Counted from the first letter of the stretch, positions 28,658 to 38,024 are shown. The stretch: 64,000 nucleotides of DNA from Acidobacteriota bacterium (GCA_023474345.1 JAMCXS010000032.1:62001-126000), one strand, 5' to 3'. A program made the numbers and translations. Notes: a model not told the origin generated them from the sequence alone.

Positions 28658-31600
28658 CTACCAAAGCAGTTTCAACGCCACCTGACCGAGCCGAGGCGAA
28701 CGGGCAGTCGAGATTACACCGAAGTCCGCTTCCTGCATGTCAAAAGCGGGAACTCCCAACTGGGTGTGATTGAAGATGTTGAAGAACTCCCCTCGCAGTT
28801 GAAGCGCCACTCTCTCGCCGATCTTGAAGTTCTTCATCAGGGCCATGTCCCAGTTGTTGATTCCCGGGCTGGTCACCAAGCCTCGCCCGGCGTCACCATA
28901 TCGATACGTGGTGGGATCTTGGTAGCAGGCGGTATTGAACCACATGGAGGCGCTTTGCCCGCCCGGAACATTGTTGGGGTTGCAAACCACATCCGGAACC
29001 TGCTGCGTCTGGCCCGTGTTGGCTGGGTCAAGGGCAGTCCGGATGGTAATTGGCGGCCCGCTCTGGAAGGTGGTGATGCCGGAGAACTGCCAGCCTTCGA
29101 TCAGGCGGGCTACCAGGCTGCTTGTGGAGCTGGCGAACGCCTTACCCGGACCGAAGGGCAATTCATAGATAAAACTGAACACCGCTCGGTTACGGATGTC
29201 CATGCCTGACGGACCCTTCTCGCGAGCGAAATTGGTCCGGTCCATAACGGTGGCAACGGCCCCGGCCTCGCCACCATCGCTGGCCACGCCGTAGGTCTGG
29301 TCAAGAGCCTTACTCCAGGCGTAGGAGCCCAGGAACGTCACTCCGTGGCTCATGCGCTTTTCCAGCTTGACCATAGCTCCATGGTAGGTGGCGTTGAAAG
29401 CAGACATCTGGGTAATAATTGATTGAAAGCCTGGATAGGGCCGTCGTGGATCCAGAGGGCCGGGTCCCGGGGTGGGCGTGTTGACGTCCACGTAGCCGTC
29501 CAGGTGAGTGCTGAGCGAACCCTTATATTCCAGAGTCAGCAAGGTGGTGGGGGTCAATTGGTGCTCAAGATCAAAAGTCCAGCTCTGGGTGCTGGGGGTC
29601 ATGGTGTAGGTGGGGCTGATTGCTTGTATGGTCGTGGTTGTTGAGGTTGGTTGAACGTTGGCAAACATGTTCTCGACGGTATAGATCGGTACCGGCGTCG
29701 TGTTGTTGATGATGGCGCTGAACGCATTCGGCGGATTCATAGAGAGCGATGTCGGACCAACATCCACGATGCGGCCGTAGAACCAACCATAGCCTCCTCT
29801 GATCACCGTCTTATCCGTCAACTGGTAGGCAAAACCGACCCTGGGCGCGAAGTTTTTATGCGCCCCCTGGAAGTACTTGTTGCCCACCTGCCCCTCGGGA
29901 GTGAGCTGCATGGTTTGGAAATCAAAGTTGCGCATTTCGCCTTTGGTGTCTGCCAGCACCGGAACCAGGTCGTAGCGAACTCCTAAATTGAGTGTGAACT
30001 TTGGCGAGACCTTCCAATCGTCCTGGAAGTAGAAGTTGAAATCCGGGTACCTGATCTCCATGGGAGGCGAGAGGTAACCAGACTTCTGGTCGAAATAAGC
30101 TCCGAGGGCGGGAAGGCCCAGCAGGTAATCAGCAAAGGCATATCCCGTATAGGCGCCGCTATTCACAACCCAAACGTAAGGCAGCGTCGAAGTGTACCCG
30201 AGCGGGAGCATGGGACTGGTTACCTTGTGAAAGATATCGAGGCCTGCCGTCATGCTGTGCGCCCCTTTGTGAATGAACACGTTATCCGTAAACTGATTGA
30301 TTTTTTGGTTGTATCCGCCGGGAGTTTGATCGCGCACGATACCAAATCCCGTGGTGACCAAAGGAACCCCAATCGTATGGGGCAAACCTTGCCAGTTAAG
30401 GGTGGGTCCCCAGTCCTGGGCGTTTTGAGGTCCAATCAGGTAAAGCGAGGTGTTGTAGGCGTAACGGAACTCGTTGAAAACGCTAGGGCTAAAGTTGTGG
30501 ATCTCGCTTACCAGAAGATTGTATCCCCCTTGGGTGGTCTCGGAAACCTGGAGCGGGTTGCCTCCGGCGCCGGGGACTTCACCCAGAAGCGAAGGGCCGG
30601 TGCGGGCGTAACGCGCGGAAACATTGTCCCTGTCGGTGATCCGGTGGTCGAGCCGGGCCATGTAATCGTTGCTATCAAAATTCGCCGGGGAGTAGCCGTC
30701 GTAGTTGTTTACCAGACCAGGCCGCGTGGGCTCTGGCAGTTTCTGCAGCAACGCCTGCATGCTGGGGTCGAGCCGCTCCTTTGGGATAATGTTTCCCGTA
30801 AAGGGCAGCCCCGTGTTGGGGTCGTAGATGATCGTGTCCGGCAGAAGGCTTGAGAAATCCCCGTTCCGCATAGCCACCGGAGGCATCGACGGAAGCGCGC
30901 CGGATTTTACAGGATTTCGCGTGCCTTCATAGGAGAAAAAGAAAAACGTCCGGTCCCTGCCGTTGTAAAGCTTGGGGAGGATAACCGGCCCGCCGATGGT
31001 CCCTCCGAACTGGTTCATGTGGTACGGAAGTCTTTCTGCGGCAAAGACATCACGGGCGTTAAAAGCGGTGTTACGGACGAAGTCATAAGCGCTGCCGTGG
31101 AAATCATTGGTCCCGGCTTTGCTGACAACGTTCAACTGCACGGGACTGGTACCGTAGCGCGCTGAATAACCCGTCGTTTGTATCTTAAATTCTTGAATCG
31201 AGTCAATCGAGGGCACGAGAGTGATGGCGCCGAGGTAGGATCCCCGGACGTTCGACCCGTCCAGCATGAAGGAGGTGGAGTCATCCCGCTGGCCCTGCGC
31301 CGAAAGCGAGATCCCCTTCTGGGCAAGGGTGACGTTTTCCAACTTGTTGTAAGTTCCGTACGCCCCCTCGTTGACGTCTGCGGTTAGCTGAGCCAGTTGC
31401 AGGAAATTCCGGCCGCTGAGAGGGAGGTTGAGAATGCGCGCGTTATCAATCACTTGCCCGGTGGAGGCGTTTTCGGTTTGCAGCAAGGGGGCCAAGCCTG
31501 AAACCGTTATTTCTTGCCCCACCCTGCCGGGATGCAACAGGACGTCCACGCGCACAGATTCACCCAGCCGCAAGACGACGCCCGCCCGAACCATCGTCTC

Positions 31601-31879
31601 GAAACCTGTCATGACGATGCGCACCGTGTACACGCCGACGGGGAGAAAGGGCACACTATACTCCCCTGAGCCGTCGGTAACGGTCGCCTGGCTGATATTG
31701 GTGGCCTGGTTGACTATGGTCACATTAGCGTTTGGTATCACAGCCCCCGAGCTGTCCTTGACAGTTCCAACGATGCTGCCGGAGGCCGTTTGGCATTGGC
31801 CGACTGAAGCGCCTGCAATCGTTAGCAAGCCCGCCGCGAACGTTGTCACGGCAAAGGTCGCAATTCTGTTGCGGGACAT
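28658..31879 (-). CDS. TonB-dependent receptor, Oar-like, with carboxypeptidase-regulatory domain
   Basis: A 1073-residue outer-membrane receptor of the type abundant in Acidobacteriota. A signal peptide (about 1-30) is followed by a carboxypeptidase-regulatory-like beta-sandwich (GSIVGTVKDSSGAVIPNANV), a plug domain (about 125-245, with LNLPLSGRNFLQL), and a large C-terminal barrel. The C-terminus (GQVALKLLW) ends in an aromatic residue, as outer-membrane barrels do. It probably imports oligosaccharides released by the enzymes encoded downstream. No SusD-like lipoprotein gene is adjacent. A promoter with TTGACA and TATTAC lies at 32133-32161, overlapping a GntR-type operator. Ligand unknown. 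Confidence 0.9.
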   Translation of the reverse strand: MSRNRIATFAVTTFAAGLLTIAGASVGQCQTASGSIVGTVKDSSGAVIPNANVTIVNQATNISQATVTDGSGEYSVPFLPVGVYTVRIVMTGFETMVRAGVVLRLGESVRVDVLLHPGRVGQEITVSGLAPLLQTENASTGQVIDNARILNLPLSGRNFLQLAQLTADVNEGAYGTYNKLENVTLAQKGISLSAQGQRDDSTSFMLDGSNVRGSYLGAITLVPSIDSIQEFKIQTTGYSARYGTSPVQLNVVSKAGTNDFHGSAYDFVRNTAFNARDVFAAERLPYHMNQFGGTIGGPVILPKLYNGRDRTFFFFSYEGTRNPVKSGALPSMPPVAMRNGDFSSLLPDTIIYDPNTGLPFTGNIIPKERLDPSMQALLQKLPEPTRPGLVNNYDGYSPANFDSNDYMARLDHRITDRDNVSARYARTGPSLLGEVPGAGGNPLQVSETTQGGYNLLVSEIHNFSPSVFNEFRYAYNTSLYLIGPQNAQDWGPTLNWQGLPHTIGVPLVTTGFGIVRDQTPGGYNQKINQFTDNVFIHKGAHSMTAGLDIFHKVTSPMLPLGYTSTLPYVWVVNSGAYTGYAFADYLLGLPALGAYFDQKSGYLSPPMEIRYPDFNFYFQDDWKVSPKFTLNLGVRYDLVPVLADTKGEMRNFDFQTMQLTPEGQVGNKYFQGAHKNFAPRVGFAYQLTDKTVIRGGYGWFYGRIVDVGPTSLSMNPPNAFSAIINNTTPVPIYTVENMFANVQPTSTTTTIQAISPTYTMTPSTQSWTFDLEHQLTPTTLLTLEYKGSLSTHLDGYVDVNTPTPGPGPLDPRRPYPGFQSIITQMSAFNATYHGAMVKLEKRMSHGVTFLGSYAWSKALDQTYGVASDGGEAGAVATVMDRTNFAREKGPSGMDIRNRAVFSFIYELPFGPGKAFASSTSSLVARLIEGWQFSGITTFQSGPPITIRTALDPANTGQTQQVPDVVCNPNNVPGGQSASMWFNTACYQDPTTYRYGDAGRGLVTSPGINNWDMALMKNFKIGERVALQLRGEFFNIFNHTQLGVPAFDMQEADFGVISTARSPRLGQVALKLLW

Positions 31880-32128
31880 CGGCGTATCCTCCTATCTCGA
31901 AATCTTCTCCTGAAGACTTCTGCCCGATCATTCAGGCTCTTGTGACCCAGAGGACCCCGACGCTATAGACAGCTTCGCACCCAACATCGACCACAGCCTC
32001 GCACCTGTCGATGCCTCTTTGCGTGTACCTTAGGGAAAGGGTGGGTTCTATCTTTGCCGCTCCAGCTTCCCGCTGTTACCCCCTCCTCCCGGGTACGCTG
32101 TCTGAATATGGCACTACCTGCTTATGAT

Positions 32129-32143
32129 ATTGGTAATACCTTA
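32129..32143. promoter_or_regulatory. Candidate GntR/FadR-type operator
   Basis: ATTGGTAATACC at 32129-32140 contains the palindrome GGTA-A-TACC and resembles the ATTGGTNNNACCAAT boxes of PdhR/FadR-type regulators. It overlaps the -10 hexamer of the receptor promoter and lies 149 bases upstream of the FadR-type regulator gene, so repression by that regulator is likely. A weaker related element, GGCACTACC, is at 32110-32118. Confidence 0.55.
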
Positions 32144-32161
32144 TACTTTGGCTGTTGTCAA
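32133..32161 (-). promoter_or_regulatory. Sigma-70 promoter of the TonB receptor gene
   Basis: Minus-strand -35 TTGACA (32156-32161), a 17-base spacer and -10 TATTAC (32133-32138). The -35 is a perfect consensus. Transcription would start about 250 bases before the receptor start codon. Confidence 0.6.
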
Positions 32162-32195
32162 GTGCATTCTTCAATAGCGCGAGCTGATTTTACAT

Positions 32196-32223
32196 TTGCA
32201 CGAACGAAAGCACAGGCTATAAT
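32196..32223 (+). promoter_or_regulatory. Sigma-70 promoter of the FadR-type regulator gene
   Basis: Plus-strand -35 TTGCAC (32196-32201), a 16-base spacer and a perfect -10 TATAAT (32218-32223), about 65 bases before the regulator start codon. Confidence 0.6.
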
Positions 32224-32288
32224 GTAGTCGCGTTGATACCGCTTCCAGGCATTGGCAAGACTAAGCATTCCGGTGTCGTGAGCCTGCA

Positions 32289-33065
32289 ATGAACGCGGTT
32301 GTTAAGCGGCCAGCTCGTCCACATAATCCGGGCCATGCGTCCAAGACTCCAGAGGGCAAAAGGGCTTCACAGGTTCTTTCACAGTTGCGGGTTCTTATCA
32401 CCGAACATCCATATCAGCCCGGAATGAAGCTGCCCCCTGAGCGTCTGCTTGCCCAAAAATGGAGGGTTGGGCGTCCGGCCGTCCGCGAGGCGATCAAGGC
32501 GCTCACGATGCTGGACGTTCTCGAAAGTCGCCGGGGCGCCGGCACCTATGTGAAATCTTTGAGCGGTCTTTCCATCGGCTGGGCCGCAAGAGTTGGGGAG
32601 TTGGGTGCGAACTTTGACATGGTTGAATTACTTGAAGTTCGCAAGATGATTGAGCCCAAGGCCGCAGGCCTTACAGCGGTTCGAGCCTCGCCTCGCCAGA
32701 TCGATGAGATCAGGAAGGAAATCCTGGCACAGGAGAAACATCACGACAACCGTCAGCTCATGGCGCGGCACGACTTTCGCTTCCATGATGCCATCATCAA
32801 CGCGGCCGACAATCATGTCTTAGCCTATCTGAACCATATTTTGGGGCCACAGCTCCTTAAGAGCCGCTCGATTACCGCCTTTACAGCGCCGGATATGACC
32901 CAGATGATACGGGAGCACTGGAGGATCTTCGATGCTATTGCGCAGGGCCAGTCAGATCTTGCCGAACGGGCGATGCTTGATCATCTTCATACCGTAGGGT
33001 TGGACCTGATCTCTGCCCGCGGCAAAGTAAGGCGCAAGTCTCAGGACGATATATCAAAACAATAG
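32289..33065 (+). CDS. FadR-subfamily GntR transcriptional regulator
   Basis: A 258-residue repressor-like protein. The winged helix-turn-helix occupies about residues 32-95 (MKLPPERLLAQKWRVGRPAV, then VLESRRGAGTYV). The C-terminal FCD domain follows, with the metal/ligand-binding Asp and His in DFRFHDAIINAADN and later His residues. FCD proteins usually sense sugar acids or other small carboxylates, which suits an island acting on uronic-acid-containing glycans. It is divergent from the TonB receptor gene. The island genes run away from it, and the palindrome at 32129-32143 is its likely operator. No conserved sequence identifies the effector. Confidence 0.9.
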   Translation: MNAVVKRPARPHNPGHASKTPEGKRASQVLSQLRVLITEHPYQPGMKLPPERLLAQKWRVGRPAVREAIKALTMLDVLESRRGAGTYVKSLSGLSIGWAARVGELGANFDMVELLEVRKMIEPKAAGLTAVRASPRQIDEIRKEILAQEKHHDNRQLMARHDFRFHDAIINAADNHVLAYLNHILGPQLLKSRSITAFTAPDMTQMIREHWRIFDAIAQGQSDLAERAMLDHLHTVGLDLISARGKVRRKSQDDISKQ

Positions 33066-33255
33066 AAGCGCCCCACAAGCCGCGAGGCTCAGGTGCTATC
33101 CACCTAACTCATATCGCTCATATTCGGAAGAACGCGTAGTCAGCCTGCACGGACTTGTTTCAGCAATAGTTCACACAGTCGAACTGAAGAAAAAGAGATC
33201 GACCCCTCACTTGCAATCAATGGTCGCCGCCCGCTCGCGCTTCTGAGCCCAACGG

Positions 33256-33672
33256 TCATTTCGTTTCCGGAAACTTCCCTGGAAGGAACTTCACCAACTT
33301 TAGGCGATTCCCTTCGCCATAACTTGCGTCGTAACAACTTGTATCCATATAAGTCTGAATAAAGTGCGGTGCCAGCCCTTCGAGTCGCATATCGTCAGAC
33401 GAGCGCGGCCGGGTAGACTCTCTATTCACTTTCGGACCCGCGTCTTCCAGAATGAACTCCATTCGGTCGGCGCAGGCAACAAGCTCCAGGGACAGCATGT
33501 TCCCCGGGCGGCCGGCATACGTCTGGAGGATCACGTTGCTGGCAGCTTCGTCAATCGCCTGGACAAGGCAATCAGCGTCTGCTTCAGAGAATCCGTGTTC
33601 TCGCGTTTGCCACCTTACGGCCCCGCGAAGAATATCTAAGAGCTTCAGCTCGCTGCTGATGGCAATTTTCAT
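33256..33672 (-). CDS. RsbW-like anti-sigma-type serine kinase/ATPase domain protein
   Basis: A 138-residue stand-alone HATPase_c_2-type domain related to RsbW/SpoIIAB anti-sigma kinases. The N-box reads QAIDEAASNVI, equivalent to the conserved DEAxxN motif that binds Mg-ATP, and the G1-like motif contains ILEDAGPKV in place of DxGxG. It may phosphorylate an antagonist or bind a sigma factor, but no STAS-domain partner or sigma gene adjoins it. It lies downstream of the ROK kinase gene across about 300 bases, which hold nothing I recognise. Confidence 0.75.
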   Translation of the reverse strand: MKIAISSELKLLDILRGAVRWQTREHGFSEADADCLVQAIDEAASNVILQTYAGRPGNMLSLELVACADRMEFILEDAGPKVNRESTRPRSSDDMRLEGLAPHFIQTYMDTSCYDASYGEGNRLKLVKFLPGKFPETK

Positions 33673-33976
33673 CTTTCACGATAGCTTGCAAGAGTACAAC
33701 CAGTATGTGCGGCAATAAGAAAAATACCTCTGGAACCAAAGCATTACGAAACCGCTTGGTGACCCAAACTACGCCCTAAAGAAGTAAGAGGCAAACTCTC
33801 AGGGCGCCATTCTGAGCCCCAGAACACAATCAAAACTCTCGTCAGCACTTTACTAACCGTTCGGATTTCGGCCTATTGCGGCTACACTGCCTCCTTTGTC
33901 TTGTGCCAGCTACGATTGGCGACGCGTAAGTAGCCGTATTTATCCGGTCAACGGGACCCACTTGGCATTGAATCCC
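33673..33976. other. Intergenic region, no gene seen
   Basis: About 300 bases between the RsbW-like gene and the ROK kinase gene. It probably contains the promoter of the former. No RNA structure or repeat was recognised; a short plus-strand frame starting at 33896 is a shadow of the ROK gene. Confidence 0.5.
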
Positions 33977-34930
33977 TCAAACCAATTCCCATCCCAACGC
34001 CGCGGCGCCGTACAATGGGGAGTAGTTCCCCAATTCCGCGAGCGCGATTTCAGTAGAATATTGGAGCATTGGGATACTAAGGATATCGAGGTATTCATGT
34101 AAGGGGTCGAGCAACCGTTTACCTGCGAGTGCCACACCCCCTCCCAGGATGATCCTGTCTGGATTCAGGATGCGGATCACCATCAGTAGTCCTCGCGCAA
34201 GCCATTGAGCGGCTTCGCGGACAATGAACACGGCGCCCTTTTCGCCCTCGGTGGCTGCCTGGAAAAGCGTCTCCGCCGTGATCTTATCAGGGTCACCGGA
34301 GGAAAGCTCAATAGTGCGTGCCAAGACTGCAGGTTTTCTTTTTGCCAGTCCGCGGCCACGGAGCGCGATTGCTGTTCCCGAGCAAAAGGTTTCAAGGCAT
34401 CCTTGGCCACCACAAGAGCAGACCGCGCCCGCAACTGACATGGGAATATGTCCTAATTCGCCCGCCAAGCTGTCCCGGCCATGAAGCAACTTGCCCTCGC
34501 ACACGACTCCGCCACCGATGCCCGTACTGATGGTGATGTATACGATCGAATGTGTGCCACGGCCGGCACCGTACCGAAATTCCCCCAGAGCGCCCGCGTT
34601 CGCATCGTTGTCCACCAGGCAGTCCAGGTTGAGATGCTCTTTAACCCAGCGCGCCAGCTTAAAGCCCTGCCAACCGGAGACATGCATCGAGCTAACCTGT
34701 TGCTGGTCGTAATCGACAGGGCCGCCAAAACTGATGCCACATGCTTTCACTTGGAGTTCAGCCTTCTCAATCAAGCTAAGGGAGCGTTGGCGAATCTCGC
34801 TCAGCATCCAGTCGCGTCCACCGGATGAGTCTGTCTTGCCTTCCGAAAGATCAAGGCGGTGGCCTTCCTGGTCAAAGAGCCCGATGCGAAAATTGCTGCC
34901 GCCGACGTCAATCCCGAGCACACCGGCCAT
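33977..34930 (-). CDS. ROK-family sugar kinase (glucokinase-like)
   Basis: A 317-residue ROK protein, probably phosphorylating glucose or another hexose with ATP. The N-terminal phosphate loop is GIDVGGSNFRIG, the catalytic Asp is in CLVDNDANAGALGE, and the zinc-binding signature is GHIPMSVAGAVCSCGGQGCLE. No N-terminal HTH is present, so it is an enzyme rather than a NagC-type repressor. I use the Met at 34930, with an AGAAGGAAA site directly upstream. It lies 64 bases after rapZ on the same strand. Sugar specificity is not determined. Confidence 0.9.
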   Translation of the reverse strand: MAGVLGIDVGGSNFRIGLFDQEGHRLDLSEGKTDSSGGRDWMLSEIRQRSLSLIEKAELQVKACGISFGGPVDYDQQQVSSMHVSGWQGFKLARWVKEHLNLDCLVDNDANAGALGEFRYGAGRGTHSIVYITISTGIGGGVVCEGKLLHGRDSLAGELGHIPMSVAGAVCSCGGQGCLETFCSGTAIALRGRGLAKRKPAVLARTIELSSGDPDKITAETLFQAATEGEKGAVFIVREAAQWLARGLLMVIRILNPDRIILGGGVALAGKRLLDPLHEYLDILSIPMLQYSTEIALAELGNYSPLYGAAALGWELV

Positions 34931-34994
34931 TTTCCTTCTGCACCTCAATTCTTCTCCATCACGCGTCCAAGCTCCTTCCAGCGGATCTCTGAAC

Positions 34995-35885
34995 TTAACT
35001 GGAGTTGCGTCTCATGTCGCGATGCAGCGTCTTGATTTCATAACCCTCGTCCTGCAGGATATCTGCAACGCGTTCAGCGAGCGCTACGGACCGATGCCGA
35101 CCTCCCGTGCATCCTATTGCAATGGTCAAATAACTCTTTCCCTCGCGGACATAGTGGGGCAGCAGATAGAGAAGAAGGTCAGAAAGCCGAGAAACAAACT
35201 CCCGGGTCTGACTGTGGGAATCGATAAACCGCTTCACATCCGGGTCGCGCCCGGTCTTATGACGCAAGTGAGGAACATAGTTGGGATTTGGGAGAAACCG
35301 GACGTCAAAGACCAAGTCCGCATCTTGTGGCACTCCGTAACGAAAGCCGAAAGATACCACAGAAATCAGCATCGTCTTGTGCCGCTGGTCACCAAACCGA
35401 TCCTGAATCAAGGAACGAAGCTCATGGACATTCATTTGGGAGGTGTCGACGATAGCCTCAGCGAGCTGCCGCATAGGCTTGAGCAAGGCGCGTTCAAGTC
35501 GAATACCTTCCCGAACCGGCAGATTTGCCCCTAGGGGATGCGGACGCCGGGTTTCTTCAAACCGCTGGATCAAGGTTCTGTCGGCTGCTTCGAGGAACAG
35601 AAGGGACAGCTTGAGGCCTTTCCGATTCAACTTTTGATAGGTTACCGGAAGCTCGCTCAAGGCTTCCCCTTCACGAATGTCAACGACGACAGCAGCACGT
35701 TTGATCCGGCTTCCCGGCGCCGAGCAGAGGTCGGCGAACTTAAAGATCAGATCAATTGGGAGATTATCAACGCAATGGTAACCCAGATCCTCGAAGGCCT
35801 TTAGCGCCGAACCCTTCCCTGAGCCGCTAAGGCCCGTTATGACTACAAGACGGTGGGTTGTTGGCTTGGCGTGGGCCTTTTTCAT
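34995..35885 (-). CDS. rapZ: RapZ/YvcJ-family RNase adapter protein
   Basis: A 296-residue nucleotide-binding protein. The P-loop GLSGSGKGSALKAFEDLGY lies at about residues 18-36, and the C-terminal domain carries the family motif IAIGCTGGRHRSVALAE. In E. coli RapZ delivers the GlmZ sRNA to RNase E and senses glucosamine-6-phosphate; in other phyla the role is less clear. It follows hpf by 97 bases. The place usually taken by ptsN or hprK in lpt-rpoN-hpf clusters is vacant. Confidence 0.93.
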   Translation of the reverse strand: MKKAHAKPTTHRLVVITGLSGSGKGSALKAFEDLGYHCVDNLPIDLIFKFADLCSAPGSRIKRAAVVVDIREGEALSELPVTYQKLNRKGLKLSLLFLEAADRTLIQRFEETRRPHPLGANLPVREGIRLERALLKPMRQLAEAIVDTSQMNVHELRSLIQDRFGDQRHKTMLISVVSFGFRYGVPQDADLVFDVRFLPNPNYVPHLRHKTGRDPDVKRFIDSHSQTREFVSRLSDLLLYLLPHYVREGKSYLTIAIGCTGGRHRSVALAERVADILQDEGYEIKTLHRDMRRNSS

Positions 35886-35982
35886 GGGGACCGTGTGAGC
35901 TGAATTGCCGAGCTGAAACCGAGCCGCACTTAACTCAGGTTTGCTTGTGGCCCTTTCGTCTTTCTCTTGTCTGCTTTGGGTC

Positions 35983-36519
35983 TTACGGTTCCGGTTCGAT
36001 TAAGCCAAGGTTGCCATCCGGCCGCCGGTAAACAACATTCACCCGTTCGGTCTCGGCATTGCGAAATACGACGACGCCACTCGCCGACGCGTCTAAGGCC
36101 TCAATAGCCTCATCAAGTGTCAAAGGTTTTACCGGAACCCTTTCAGACTCAACAACTCGGGCTTCTTCGTGATCAACGCGAGAGCTCCCGATAACGTTCA
36201 CAAGAATTGCGGAAGTGGGTTTGGGACGGCGCTTCTTGGTGCGGCGCCGCTGGAACCAGCGGACTGCCTGACGTTCCAGCTTGTCAAGAGCGCCTTTGAT
36301 GGCGCTTCGGGTATCCGCCGTTTCCATGATGCCGATCAGGGTTTGGTCACGGAGCTTAATGGTCATCTCGGCGATACGTCGATGTTTCTCTCGGGTGAGG
36401 ATAACATGCAACTTAGGGCTTTCCGGGAACAGCCGTTCCAACTTCCGGAGATGCTGGCGAGTGTACTGCTGCAAGTCGGGTGTGATCTCCATCTGGCGGC
36501 CGGTAAAGTCAACTTCCAT
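35983..36519 (-). CDS. hpf: Ribosome hibernation-promoting factor, long form
   Basis: A 178-residue long-form HPF that dimerises 70S ribosomes into 100S particles during stationary phase. The N-terminal S30AE domain (about 1-100; FTGRQMEITPDLQQYTRQHL) is followed by a basic linker (RRRTKKRRPKP) and a C-terminal dimerisation domain (PVKPLTLDEAIEALDASASG). The Met at 36519 has a perfect AAGGAGGT site; the frame is open 18 codons upstream. It lies 50 bases downstream of rpoN, a conserved arrangement. Confidence 0.95.
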   Translation of the reverse strand: MEVDFTGRQMEITPDLQQYTRQHLRKLERLFPESPKLHVILTREKHRRIAEMTIKLRDQTLIGIMETADTRSAIKGALDKLERQAVRWFQRRRTKKRRPKPTSAILVNVIGSSRVDHEEARVVESERVPVKPLTLDEAIEALDASASGVVVFRNAETERVNVVYRRPDGNLGLIEPEP

Positions 36520-36569
36520 TGCGGTACCTCCTTGAGCGTCCTCGGGAATCGGCATTGCGGGAGGAATCG

Positions 36570-38024
36570 TCATTCTTTTACTCGGCGCTGGTGAGTACTG
36601 GGAATTCTCATGTCTTCGCGGTATTTCGCGACAGTACGGCGAGTCACGTCGTAGCCCATCGCATGGAGATGGTGCATGATCTGCTCGTCAGTCAGAGGGT
36701 GCGCAGAATCCTCTGCTTCAATCATCTTCTTCACGATTCGCTTCAAGCGAATCAGTGAGGTATTGCCGCCAGAGGGCCCCTGAACAGACTCGGAAAAGAA
36801 ATAACGCAATTCGTAAACGCCCTGAGGAGTGTGCGCGTACTTATTCGAGACGGCGCGGCTGACCGTCGAAGGGTGAACCCCCACTTCTTCGGCGACCTCT
36901 TTGATCATCATCGGCCGCAGGTAATCGATTCCCTTTTCAAGAAATTCCTCCTGGCGGCGAATAATGGCTTCACAGACTCGGACAATAGTATGCTTCCGCT
37001 GCTCGATGTTCTTGATCAGTTGCAGGGCAGAGTTGCAACGCTCCTTGACATAGCTGCGCACCTCGCGAGTCGCGGCTTTATCCGTGAGCAGGCGCCGGTA
37101 GTGGTGGCTGAGCCGCAATTGGGGCAAACCATCCTCGTTTAAACGCACCTCATAGCCTTCGCTCGTCTTGGCAATGAAAACATCTGGCTCAATCAAGCGC
37201 GGTTGGGTCTTGTTATAACGCTGGCCCGGACGAGGGTCAAGCTTCCGAATCACTTCAATGGCCCGTTCGACCGCTTGCAGCGGACGGTCAAGGGCCCGCG
37301 CGATATCACGTTGGCGCTTATTCTGGAGCAATTTCAAATGCTCTGAGACAATCTGCGCGGCAAGCGTGTTTTCAGGAGCGAGATTATGAAGCTGAATAAG
37401 CAGACACTCACGAACGTCCCTGGCCGCAACTCCCAGGGGATCGAATTCCTGAATTAGGGCTAGTGCAGCCTCGACATCCACGAGAGCATGGCCGCCAGTT
37501 CCGGCGATTTCCTCCAGCCCGGCAGTTAAGTAACCATCCTCATTGAGATTGCCAATAATCGAATGTGCCGCCTCCCTGACTTCCTCGGAGCAGATCGTAA
37601 GGCTTAGTTGCCATTCCAGGTGATCCGCCAGCGATGACGCTTGAGCAAGAAAATTTTCGAACGAGGGCTTCTCGTAGATCTCGCTGGCGGGTGCTTTAAA
37701 CCCAGGGTCCAAGTAATCACGAAAGAAAGAACCGTAATCAATCTCTTCGAACGAGTCACGGTTGCCGTTTTCCGAGTGATTCTCATCGGGGGACGATTCA
37801 GGGGGGTTATCGGTCTCGATCTTTTGGGTAACTTCCTCAATTGAAGGAACATCTTCCGGGACTTCTTCGAGCACGGGATTCGCGACCATTTCCTGGTTGA
37901 TCATGTCGCGCAATTCCAGCTTATTCAGCGCCAGCACGCTAACCATCTGGACAAGGCCGGGCGTCAGAATTTGCTTCTGCGCCACCTTGAGGTTCAAACC
38001 GATTCTTGGTTGAGACCCGCCCAT
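36570..38024 (-). CDS. rpoN: RNA polymerase sigma-54 factor
   Basis: A 484-residue sigma-54 factor for promoters with GG/GC elements activated by enhancer-binding AAA+ proteins. Region I is present (LKVAQKQILTPGLVQMVSVL), an acidic region II follows, then the core-binding and HTH parts, and the C-terminal RpoN box TRRTVAKYREDMRIPS. Its start codon overlaps the lptB stop codon by 1 base, so it is probably translationally coupled. No sigma-54 activator gene is in the window. Confidence 0.97.
   Translation of the reverse strand: MGGSQPRIGLNLKVAQKQILTPGLVQMVSVLALNKLELRDMINQEMVANPVLEEVPEDVPSIEEVTQKIETDNPPESSPDENHSENGNRDSFEEIDYGSFFRDYLDPGFKAPASEIYEKPSFENFLAQASSLADHLEWQLSLTICSEEVREAAHSIIGNLNEDGYLTAGLEEIAGTGGHALVDVEAALALIQEFDPLGVAARDVRECLLIQLHNLAPENTLAAQIVSEHLKLLQNKRQRDIARALDRPLQAVERAIEVIRKLDPRPGQRYNKTQPRLIEPDVFIAKTSEGYEVRLNEDGLPQLRLSHHYRRLLTDKAATREVRSYVKERCNSALQLIKNIEQRKHTIVRVCEAIIRRQEEFLEKGIDYLRPMMIKEVAEEVGVHPSTVSRAVSNKYAHTPQGVYELRYFFSESVQGPSGGNTSLIRLKRIVKKMIEAEDSAHPLTDEQIMHHLHAMGYDVTRRTVAKYREDMRIPSTHQRRVKE

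Noticed and set aside
33780-33830. CTCTCAGG-like stretch suggesting a glycine riboswitch
   Set aside because: The remainder of the aptamer is missing and no glycine gene is near.
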